From Atopsyche davidsoni (lineage: Eukaryota; Arthropoda; Insecta; Trichoptera; Hydrobiosidae), in NCBI GenBank assembly GCA_022113835.1, contig JAILWY010000016.1, positions 1,987,501 to 2,051,500 on the forward strand: a stretch of 64,000 bases of DNA, given 5' to 3'. The notes below the pieces were generated by a model that saw only the letters and a program-made list of their open reading frames with translations, was not told the DNA's origin and did no database searches. Made by a program: the position numbers and the translations under genes. Shown here one piece after another: positions 1-8,547 of this stretch. Numbering within the stretch: position 1 is the first letter of the stretch; each line of letters starts with the position of its first letter.

Positions 1-4
1 TTAA

Positions 5-363
5 TGGATAGGTCAATCAGATGCGTATTTATTACCCAATAAGGGTTTATTATATTATTACTAATATGATTAGGCACATTAGTTCATATATAGAAGATGA
101 TTTAAAGAAACTCTCAGAAAAATATCATCGTGATTTGTGTGGGATTTGAATCCACATCTCCTGGTACATTGCACATTGATTCATACGTAGAGTATGATTT
201 TTAAAAAATCTCATGATTCGTTAGTACAAGGGTTCGTACACCGGTCATGTAAACCAGGGGGTGTGGGTTCAAATCCCACACAAATCACGATGATATTTTT
301 CTGAGAGTTTCATTAAATCATCTTCTATATATGAACTAATGTGCCTAATCATATTAGTAATAA
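5..363. repeat. Foldback element, copy 1 (tRNA-like core)
   Basis: The left arm starts near TCAATCAGATGCG and runs through ATGATTAGGCACATTAGTTC to ATATCATCGTGATTTGTGTG. The right arm (about 280-363) is its inverse. The arms are over 80 bp and near-perfect. Inside the right side sits a complete tRNA-Thr-like cloverleaf, while the left side holds only the inverted 3' half of the same tRNA. The right arm stops early at about 363, where another repeat block begins. Related copies lie at about 19.3, 29.1, 48.4 and 48.8 kb, with arm fragments at 658 and 8507. Confidence 0.8.
215..287 (+). tRNA. tRNA-Thr(TGT)-like cloverleaf inside foldback repeat
   Basis: All four arms of a tRNA can be drawn in 73 nt. 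The acceptor is GATTCGT/ACAAATC with one C-A mismatch. The D stem is GTAC/GTAC around an 8-nt loop. The anticodon stem is CCGGT/ACCAG with loop CATGTAA (anticodon TGT at 248-250). The variable loop is GGGGT. The T stem is GTGGG/CCCAC with loop TTCAAAT, and the discriminator is A. The B box reads GGTTCAAATCC. Because the same sequence recurs inside dispersed inverted-repeat elements, it is more likely a tRNA-derived repeat core than a working tRNA gene, although pol III transcription is possible. Confidence 0.55.
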
Positions 364-390
364 TTCCAATATACGCACAGTGAAGAAATT

Positions 391-655
391 CAATATTTTT
401 GACAGAGAAGTATTCCATTTTTAATATTTTTGAATAAAAAATACTTGAGTGATTTTCCACATTTTCGTTTTCATCAGTGACCGGTCTCGCCAACGTTTCA
501 CGTTGGCATTATCAATGTTTGAGAATGTCGATAAATAAAAAGTTGTTGTTTATCATTATAACTGTGAGATGACACTTTCGCGAGAGCGGGTTTTGCAACT
601 GGGGGGGGGGGGGAGAGGGGGTGTGAAGGCTGTGAAGGTTGTGAAGGCCGGGAGG
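391..655. repeat. Palindrome-family block ending in poly-G, first copy
   Basis: The block begins ATTCAATATTTTTGACAG and contains a hairpin GCCAACG/CGTTGGC (489-507). It ends CGCGAGAGCGGGTTTTGCAAC followed by a run of about 14 G and a GTGAAGG-type tandem motif. The same block recurs at 768-975. The first part also matches the palindromic element at about 31.24-31.44 kb. Confidence 0.7.
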
Positions 656-657
656 TA

Positions 658-750
658 TTTCATCTTCTATATATGAACTAATGTGCCTAATCATATTAGT
701 AATAATATAATAAACCCGTAATGTGTAATAAATACGCATTCGATTGACGT
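658..750. repeat. Foldback element arm fragment
   Basis: A lone right arm: TCATCTTCTATATATGAAC through CATATTAGTAATAATATAAT to CGCATTCGATTGACG. It matches the outer arms of the foldback elements at 19.3 and 29.1 kb. It is probably the displaced end of copy 1 at 5-363, split by insertion of the poly-G block at 364-655. Confidence 0.7.
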
Positions 751-767
751 TAAATTAAAAAAAAAAC

Positions 768-975
768 ATTCAATACTTTTGACAGAGAGTACTTGGTGTA
801 ATTCCATTTTAATATTTTTGAATAAAATACTCGAGTGTTTTTTACACATTTTCGTTTTCACGTTGGCATTATCGCGATGATGATATTTTCGCGAGAGCGG
901 GTTTTGCAACTTTGGGGGGGGGGGTGGGGGGAGGGGGGTGTGAAGGTTGTGAAGGTTGTGAAGGTTGGGAGGCTC
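768..975. repeat. Palindrome-family block ending in poly-G, second copy
   Basis: A second, shorter copy of the 391-655 block: same start, same CGCGAGAGCGGGTTTTGCAAC motif, then a G-run (914-947) and GTGAAGGTT repeats. It lies directly against the Ih acceptor, so the branch-point/acceptor region of this intron is built from repeat DNA with strong G-quadruplex potential. Confidence 0.7.
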
Positions 976-982
976 ACGGGTC

Positions 983-999
983 GTGTGGTGTGCTTGCAG
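983..999 (+). promoter_or_regulatory. Probable splice acceptor of the Ih exon
   Basis: The sequence TGTGGTGTGCTTGCAG ends at 999 and leaves the downstream frame open in the Ih reading phase. The tract is G/T-rich rather than a good polypyrimidine tract. It follows a G-rich repeat, so the acceptor looks weak. The choice is inferred from frame and AG position. Confidence 0.55.
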
Positions 1000-1542
1000 G
1001 GGCTCGACTCGCGGCGCGGGCGGCGCGGGCGGCGCGGCGCACTCGGCCGAGCAGCTGTCGGCGGGCGGGGGGGGGCGCGGGGGGCGCGGGGGGCGCGGGG
1101 GGAGTGGGGGGGCGCGGGGGGCGCGGGGGGGCGCGGGCCAGTCGGCGCCCGGCTGCGGCAGCGTGCGCGTGTCTCTCGACAACACCAACACCTGCTGCAC
1201 GGACAGCCTGGTCACGGCCCTCGATGACGAGACCCTGCTGCTAGGCGACGCCGACATGGCCAACCCCTCCGCGGGCGGCGCCCGCCCCGGGGGCTCCGGG
1301 AAGGTGCACTTCGGCGGCCTGGACGAGGTGTCCCTGTACGGGACGCCCGTCGAGGCGGCGCCCCCCGGCCCACCGGACCCGGCCAAGCAGAGCTTCCTGA
1401 GGTCGCAGCTGCAGGCCCTCTTCCAGCCCACGGACAACAAGCTGGCGATGAAACTCTTCGGATCCAAGAAGGCGCTCATGAAGGAGCGCATCCGCCAGAA
1501 GGCGGCCGGCCACTGGGTCATCCACCCCTGCAGCAGCTTCAG
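1000..1542 (+). CDS. Ih: Ih (HCN) channel, N-terminal internal exon, partial
   Basis: This internal exon belongs to the hyperpolarisation-activated, cyclic-nucleotide-gated cation channel of arthropods, a plasma-membrane channel that carries the pacemaker Ih current. The open frame (in frame from 1001) runs about 180 codons without a stop. The first ~60 residues are Gly/Arg/Ala low complexity. A conserved stretch follows (VSLDNTNTCCTDSLVTALDD, then KVHFGGLDEVSLYGTP), and from about 1381 the HCN-specific N-terminal domain (Ion_trans_N), including DNKLAMKLFGSKKALMKERI and ending AGHWVIHPCSSF. In the family this is followed directly by FYWD and helix S1; here the frame reaches a splice donor exactly at that point, splitting the Arg codon. 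The exon is very GC-rich against an AT-rich flank. The 3' boundary is strong. The 5' boundary (acceptor at 997-999) is inferred, and an upstream exon must supply the start codon. Membrane, pore and cyclic-nucleotide-binding exons are not in this window. Confidence 0.9.
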
Positions 1543-1548
1543 GTAGGC
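1541..1548 (+). promoter_or_regulatory. Splice donor of the Ih exon
   Basis: The exon ends AG at 1542 and the intron starts GTAGGC at 1543. Base composition falls from GC-rich to AT-rich immediately after, and the read-through frame meets TAG at 1544-1546. This agrees with the conserved protein boundary just before helix S1. Confidence 0.85.
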
Positions 1549-3440
1549 CTCTCGACTATTTTACTATTTTTACTCTTTTTCTACCTATAAAAGTGCTGAC
1601 AGTGTATTCGACTGAAACAAGTGTTGAAAATCAGTGAAACGTTACTGTGCCGGCGTCTCAAAAATCAAAATTTTTAGTTACAATTCTTAAAATCTCGTTT
1701 TATGTATAACACTGAAAAAGTGTTAGCTCTCGCTGAAATATGCTATCTTTCAGTATATGATTATTGTCACACGATAAAACAATTAAAATAAACATTTATC
1801 TGTGCTAATTATTGAAATGAAGTTAAATACGTCGTAAAAATTTGTTTTATGTAGTGTTATTTTTTTTATCTACGACTGAAAAACCAACCAAAATAATCGA
1901 CATAAATTAATCAGCTCTTTATATTATACAAAAAAAAACCCGCGACAAATCATCCGTTAGTTAGTGAATCATCTAAGAAATATCTGGAACTTAAACTAAA
2001 ATCAATCTTATAATGTAAAATTTTATGTATTGAAATTTTGATTTCTATGAGAACAAATTATACCTTTTTTTTATATCGCAAAACTTTGATTTGCTTCGCA
2101 ATATCAACGTCAGTGTTAATTATTTATAAAAATATACAACTTACTTGTTGTTAAATTACCTACGATAGCGGTCGCAAAATACCTCTTATAATATTTGTAC
2201 ATATTTTTCATTCATAAACACTACGGCTTTCTAAGCGCTCCATGTATACAATCCATAAAAAAATATACAAGTGTTGAAGTTTCGTGATTAATGCGTATTA
2301 AAATTAATACAATAAATCGTAAGTGAATTTCGCAAAGAAATTCGACAGCCTGACTTCAAAAGCGATATATTTCGGTTGATAGAATCTGAGTTGGTTGTTT
2401 GCTCCAAACCATAAAATGGCATTCGTGTCGGTTCAATTTAAGTATGGCGAATCGATGAAATTTTAAATTTCGTGACTGGTATGACATAATACTGTGAACT
2501 ATAAACACTATTTATACTGCCATGATAATCTGCTTTTTGTAATGATAACTAAGTGTCCTCGCAAATCTAAGCTTAGTTAAATCATGTGTATTGGCATGAA
2601 TGCCATAACTAACGTAGTTTTACTTTAAAAAAAAAAAAAATTACTTTGAGTAGCATTATTTTCAAAATGGATCAATATGAACTTTAAAAAAAAAAAAAAA
2701 TCTAATGTAATTAATTTTTTCATTTAATAATCGTACGTACACACAAAAAAATACTTGCGTGAAAGATCTGCGAAAAACGTTAACCTCTTTAAAATTTTAA
2801 AATGTAACCTCACTGCAATAAAAACTATTCAATTTAAATATCAATAAAAATTATTATTTAGTTTTCTATATGAAAACGTTACAGCAAAGTTTTAATATAA
2901 AATTAAATCATCATAACTTCGTCGTTTCGCGTTAATATTTTTCAATTCACATCGCATCTCAAGTGGTGTAATTTTGCAAAAATATTTTTTTACCAGTTAT
3001 AGATATTTCAAAAGAATTTTCGTTTCCCTGTGACATCAAAAATAAATAAAGCGAAATTCAAATAAAAAATATTTTAAAAGCATCATTTAGGATTCAACAA
3101 ATATTTTATGACTCTTTGTGTGTTTTAATTTCTTATTTTTTTAACTCAAAAATAATATAAAAGCTTGCATTTCTATGAATGCATAATATGTTCAAAATAA
3201 ATTATAAAAGAAATTTTACTTTAAATGCCACAAACCTGTCTTGAGTGTCGCTTGCTTGATTTTCAGTATACATATAGATATAATTTTTATCATATATATA
3301 TATATAGTTATATTATAAAATACGTTTGAGTAAATATTTGTAGACAAAAAACATAAACATGCTATTTTATAACTACTTACAAAACTAAGACATTTTTTTT
3401 TCTTTTCAAGCTTATAAAAATAATTTCTTTGTAGAGTAGA
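1549..3440. other. AT-rich intron, nothing recognised
   Basis: Ih intron after the donor. It contains long A/T runs (for example 2623-2640 and 2683-2700) and a short TA microsatellite near 3290. No coding frame, RNA gene or transposon end was recognised. Confidence 0.6.
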
Positions 3441-3442
3441 TG

Positions 3443-4475
3443 TGTGAGCTTAATTATAAGTGGGATGTCACAAGATCTACCCTTAAGGCAACGTCAGCTT
3501 GACAGTCTCCAGCCCTACCCCAAGGGTATCCCTCGTGACGATCAATACACTGAAAAATGTGATCTTAATTATAAGTAGGATGCCACAAAATCTACCCTTA
3601 AAGATACGCCAGCTCGACAGGCTCCAGCCCTACCCCAAGGGTATTCTTCGTGACGATCAATGCACTGAAAAGTGTGAGCTTTATTATAAGTAGGATGCCA
3701 CAAAATCTACCCTTAAAGAAACGCCAACTCGACAGGCTCTAGCTCTACCCCAAGGGTATCCTGCATGAAGATCAATGCACTGAAAAGTGTGACCTTAATT
3801 ATAAGTAGGATGCCACAAAATCTACCCTTAAAGAAACGCTAGCTCAACAGGCTCCAGCCCTACCCCAAGGGTATCCTGCATGACGATCAATTCACTGAAA
3901 AGTGTGAGCTTAATAATAAGTGGGATGCCATAAGATTTTCCCTTAAGGCAAGCTTGACAGGCTCCAGCCCTACCCCAAGGGTATTCTTCGTGACGATCAA
4001 TCTACTGAAAAGTGTGATCTTAATTATAAGTAGGATGCCACAAAATCTACCCTTAAAGAAACGCTAGCTCAACAGGCTCCAGCCCTACCCCAAGGGTATC
4101 CTGCATGACGATCAATTCACTGAAAAGTGTGATCTTAATAATAAGTGGGATGCCATAAGATTTTCCCTTAAGGCAAGCTTGACAGGCTCCAGCCCTACCC
4201 CAAGGGTATTCTTCGTGACGATCAATCTACTGAAAAGTGTGATCTTAATTATAAGTAGGATGCCACAAAATCTACCCTTAAAGAAACGCTAGCTCAACAG
4301 GCTCCAGCCCTCGAGGGATACTCCAAGGGTATCCCTCGAGACGATCAATGCAATAAAAAGTACGAACTTAATTATAAGTGGGATGCCACAAGATCTACCC
4401 TTAAGGTAACGCCACCTTGACAGGCTCCAGCCCTACCCCAACGTTATCCTTCGTGACGATCAATGCACTGAAAAG
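3443..4475. repeat. 115-bp minisatellite, about nine copies
   Basis: The unit runs from TGTGAGCTTAATTATAAGTG through CTACCCTTAAGGCAACGCCA and CAGGCTCCAGCCCTACCCCA to GACGATCAATGCACTGAAAA. Copies start at 3443, 3558, 3673, 3788, 3903, 4013, 4128, 4238 and about 4360. Spacing is 115 bp except for two 110-bp units that share the same 5-bp deletion and one longer unit of about 122 bp. The alternating 115/110 pattern at 3788-4238 indicates a higher-order duplication of a two-unit block. The short open frame across it (3499-3693) is only repeat. Confidence 0.92.
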
Positions 4476-4582
4476 ACACTGTAGCCGTCTGTGACGCATT
4501 GCTTTTCAACAAAGTTCAAAGGATCTGTGCGTGATCTTCAGACAAATAATATTTCTCAAGTGCTGTAAAATATGTAAATTAG

Positions 4583-4700
4583 TGAGGCTTGTTGGCTCGG
4601 TGGTTAGATCATTGTCTCTTGATCGAGTTCAATCCCCGCCTTGATAGGTGAATTGAAAACTGATTTGATTGGGCTCTCGCCTGTTTGTGTTGGGTCGAAG
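4583..4700 (+). repeat. tRNA-derived SINE-like fragment
   Basis: TTGGCTCGGTGGTTAGATC resembles a tRNA D-arm/A box, and GAGTTCAATCCCCGCC, about 20 bases after it, resembles a B box and T arm. The cloverleaf is incomplete. This is consistent with a decayed tRNA-derived SINE head. No second full copy was found in the window. Confidence 0.4.
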
Positions 4701-5155
4701 ACGATTTATATTACTACAAAAAATATTCATATTTCATAGCAAATTGAAGCAGACACATTTTATGGTTTTAAAATAAAACTGCGTTAACTCACAAAAAACC
4801 TGTATACTTTTTACACTGTAACGTATTATTTTCATTTTTTACAATTTTTTTATAAACCTACTTTCATATATTTTACATCAAAATTATAATCAGATTCGTA
4901 AGGTGAATAATAAATAAAAACAATAAAACTTTATTTTAACTTAACTTTTATATTGTTTTTTTTTTTCATTTAGCGCTATGGAATTGAGAGTATAAATCAC
5001 ATTTAAACATATTATCTAAATATTCATGAAAGACGATTATAATCTACATTAAAAGTTTAATAAATAATAAAGTTATAACGAATTTTTCTGAAGTCAAAAT
5101 AATTTTCACTAACGGACATTCAGGGCCATTGAGAACGTTATTTTCACTAAAGTTC

Positions 5156-5460
5156 GCTTAAACCAGAGATTTCCAAACTTTTTTGTCTCGTAGCCCGCGT
5201 TCAGTTTTTTGTAGACCTCCTGCCTTTCTAATTTTTTTTTTACAAATTTATCAACTTCAAACGTATTTTTGATAGCTGACATAAACCTTCTCACTTTTTA
5301 AGGGCTTAAAGTAAAGTAGATACGTCGATAGTTTTTGAGTGAAAAAAACATATAGTTTTAATACAGCCTTTATTAACTAAATTTATAGTCTCTTTCAGGT
5401 CGGAATATACCACTGGAAATGGATATATTATATACTACTTTGGGAATCCATGACTTAAAT
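5156..5460. mobile_element. hAT-like miniature element, about 289 bp
   Basis: The left end CAGAGATTTCCAAACTTTT at 5164 and the inverted right end (reverse complement CATGGATTCCCAAAGTAG) ending at 5452 resemble hAT termini of the CAGTGGTTCTCAAAC type. The flanking 8-mers GCTTAAAC (5156-5163) and ACTTAAAT (5453-5460) agree at 6 of 8 positions, as expected for a diverged 8-bp target duplication. No transposase is inside. Confidence 0.5.
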
Positions 5461-5982
5461 GCCTCCATTATTCAAGCATCGGTTCTTGGAAATTATACAA
5501 TTACTGGAGTGGGCCAGCACTCTTATTTGATTAACTTCTAAGCTATGCACTTCCAAGCTAAAGAGTTAAGTCTTAATGATGTACTATAATTTAGATAATT
5601 ATTACAGAAAGGAGTATTGGTGACACACTAAGAGATACGTTATAAAAATTAATGCCAAAAATATACATAATTATGCGATTTAAGATTTCATGGCTGGTGG
5701 ACTTATTTTGTAGGTTTTAGGAGTTGGATCTTTTTAAGGTCATTTTTTAAATTAAGTTCATATTTTTATCAAAGTAAAATAAATGCATTTTCTGGTTTAT
5801 GTTTGAAAAACTTCTGTTTTACTACTAATAATTAAAAAATGACTTTTAAAATCAAAACAGTAGTACTTTATATCTATTATTTTTACCTTCAGTCATAAAA
5901 TAAATTAATACAACACATTAATTGCTTTAGTTAATATCTTTGTTTAAATCCACTCTTATTCCATGTGTGATATTATATTATT

Positions 5983-6000
5983 ACCTAACCTAACCTAACC
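5983..6000. repeat. Short interstitial CCTAA telomere-type run
   Basis: Just over three tandem units of CCTAA. (TTAGG)n is the usual insect telomere repeat. Similar short runs occur at 18711, 38689 and 57948. Confidence 0.7.
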
Positions 6001-6104
6001 TTGCATAAAATACATTTGGATTAAAATAAGAAAAGATATTCTTCAAAAAAAATTATTATAAGTCGCGTGCAGTCAGTTCAAAATATTAACAAGCAATTTT
6101 ATTA

Positions 6105-6180
6105 CCTGACCAAATGGTCAGTCCTCCGACGTTTCGGTCCTCGTGATTGGAGTATCTTCAGGAATTTTAAATATATTCAG
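6105..6180 (-). repeat. Dispersed CTGAAGAT...CGAAAC motif
   Basis: On the minus strand CCTGAAGATACTCC is followed by GAGGACCGAAACGTCGG and then a hairpin CTGACCATTTGGTCAG. This is the same class of motif found at about 11.26, 53.98, 58.38, 60.2 and 61.24 kb. Motifs of this shape occur in Penelope-like and related retroelements. The core here has CTGAAGA in place of the hammerhead CTGATGA, so it would not be an active ribozyme. Confidence 0.4.
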
Positions 6181-7937
6181 TAATGACAAAATCCTTGACC
6201 CGTTGTCAAAGATTGGGTCTCGGGAAATGTTGGACTATTAAAAACTTCAAGCAGCTCAGCACCCAATAAACAATTTCCAAAACCTTTGTAGATAACATAT
6301 ATATATAAAAATTCGTTTGTGTTAACGATAAGTCTACAATATGTAGGGCAAGCTATGCAATGCTACTGTTGGATACCGCATGGTCCAGGTAGACACAATT
6401 CTCAAGATGAAATAGAAAATGAACAATCTTTTTAAGTAAAAGTAAAGAAAAATTATCTGCTTCAATAAATATGAGTAAAACTCTTATGGTTTTAGGTTTT
6501 CATAAATATTTTTATATACAATTTGTTTGCAAGTCATTAAAATATACTCCAAAATACAATAAATCTAGGAAAGTCTATTTGGATTGCCTCAATGATCAAA
6601 AGAGAAAATCAAATATTCGTTTTGAATGTAAATATTTTGTTTCATGATGATTTATATAGGGTGGTACAGAATTTTTGACAAGGATTTTTTTACCATATAT
6701 GATCATAAAAAATCAATTTCTTTTTCAATTTGTAACTATCCTACTTTGGGTATAGTTTCAACACTCACAGCAGAAATAATCCTGCAAGATCGTGACGTCA
6801 CTACAAATATATTGAATTTTGCGAACTAGTTGATATTATAATGAGATGATTGATATGTCGTGAAACACCTATACAGTAAAAAAAATGAATATATGGTTAT
6901 TACACTGTATATTGATGAATAGTCAATATTTACATAAAAATATTGAATGCCTTCAAGTTTATTGTCACATTGTCGCATGTACGATTACTCCTCTTTTCTA
7001 TGAACGCGGTGCTGCTTTATCACTTAAATTAACATCAGAATGTCAGAGTTAATAGTTGCTTTGTTTTAGATATAAACGTCGAGCGACACATAAACACGGA
7101 CTTATTACGTTTGCGACAAGCAATGTGAGAGGCAATTTACTTAAATTATAAATGCACTTCGGCGAGTCTACAGCCGTAGTTTTTTAAAAAAAAATTAATT
7201 AAAACACTCTAAATTGACGTCTGATTATCACTGAAAATATTTATTGAATACAAAGGAAGCAACAATGCGAAAAATCGAGACGATTGATATGCGGCTTTAT
7301 AGGAGAATTCTTAAAACACCATGCGTTGCTAGAATTAATAATCAGAGAGTCTTTCACATAGAATGGTAAAAAAGGCAAATTTTCAGATATATTTTTGTAA
7401 ATAATCAATATTTTCTACAGCCTAACTAGAAATACTACTCAGGACAAAATTTTATGAAAACAAGTCTCCTTTGAGCAGAAGCACTTTGAGAATAAGTTGA
7501 TATACAAATTAATTAATTCTGGAAATATCAAATAATTTTTAAATACGTGATATCGTTTAATTTATTTTTCATGGTCCTGTTAAGTATTTGAATATTTTAG
7601 AGCAGTTTATTTTTATCGGTTGTGAGAATTTGATTTGATGATTTCTTATATTCCTTACGCTTTCTTCATTCCAGTGTCGATTTATTTCTACATACAACAT
7701 AAACAGGCGTCCCAAGTCATTTTTTATACAAAAAATATGTAAAATAAAAATAATATGACCATTCAATTATTGAAATTAGGTATCGTAATATTTTTTATAG
7801 TAATAATAAACGGTCATATATTAAAAAATATAGAATTAAATTAATAAATAAAAAGTCACAAGTTTATTTTGTGTTTTAAGTAGCAGATGACTATAAAGGT
7901 TTGTTTTCAAATTATTTGGTTTTAAATATTTGAATAT
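6181..7937. other. AT-rich intron with one CRE octamer
   Basis: No gene or transposon was recognised. The perfect palindrome TGACGTCA lies at 6793-6800. Short open frames here have AT-driven composition and no recognisable domain. Confidence 0.5.
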
Positions 7938-8066
7938 AAGTGGCGTGCGGTAGGTCCGAAATCAAGGCAAGCCCTTTGGCTTACTTAATATTAATAAGCC
8001 TCATATTATTGTAGATTTTTATATATGTGAAGGCAAGTTTTTATTTGTATAAACCGCATGCCTCTG
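7938..8066. mobile_element. Short terminal-inverted-repeat element
   Basis: The left end AAGTGGCGTGCGGTAGGTCC and right end TATAAACCGCATGCCTCTG are imperfect inverted repeats. The same AGTGGCGTGCGG terminus occurs at 22618 and, inverted, at 18474-18484. This suggests a non-autonomous DNA transposon family. No clear target duplication was seen. Confidence 0.4.
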
Positions 8067-8506
8067 GTAAACACGTTATAATACTAAATGGATCGTATGT
8101 TTTACAATGGTCTATTTTAGCGTTGCTGAAAACTTTGAATAGATCGGAATTCTTTAGTACATATCATGTCATAATTTTCAAAGAATGTTGCATAAAACAT
8201 TTTCTGAAGTGATAAAAAAGGCTAATGTTTTATATATAAATTTTTAAAAAGACTACAGAAAAATGTCACATTTTGACATGCCACTTTTTCGAACTGTAGG
8301 CGTATTTTTCATATAAAAAATATGACACGAGAAATTCTTATACACAAAAGCTTTTTTGTAGTTTATCTCATAATGTGTTTACTGATTTTTTTATACCACA
8401 TATATCTTCTACAACTACCATTCAATTTAATTAAAAATAATTTAACTAAGTAAGTAAAAATTACAATGAATGATAACCCGAACTAACTATCAAGTATGTA
8501 TATATT

Positions 8507-8547
8507 TTTACTAATATGATTAGGCACATTAGTTCATATATAGAAGA
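8507..8547. repeat. Foldback element arm fragment
   Basis: ACTAATATGATTAGGCACAT and TAGTTCATATATAGAAGA match the left arm of the foldback family. It is a solo fragment with no tRNA-like core nearby. Confidence 0.7.

Noticed and set aside
691..1525. Long minus-strand and alternate plus-strand frames over the GC-rich exon
   Set aside because: They are shadows of the Ih coding frame, produced by high GC content; only the frame ending in the HCN domain shows conserved protein sequence.
3499..3693. 64-codon frame in the 3.5-kb region
   Set aside because: It lies wholly inside the 115-bp minisatellite and is open by chance.
5103..5294. Minus-strand frame with Lys-rich sequence
   Set aside because: It overlaps the left end of the hAT-like miniature element; not a gene.
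6105..6180. Active hammerhead at the minus-strand CTGAAGAT motif
   Set aside because: The core reads CTGAAGA, not CTGATGA, and stem II pairing is poor; it is only a related dispersed motif.
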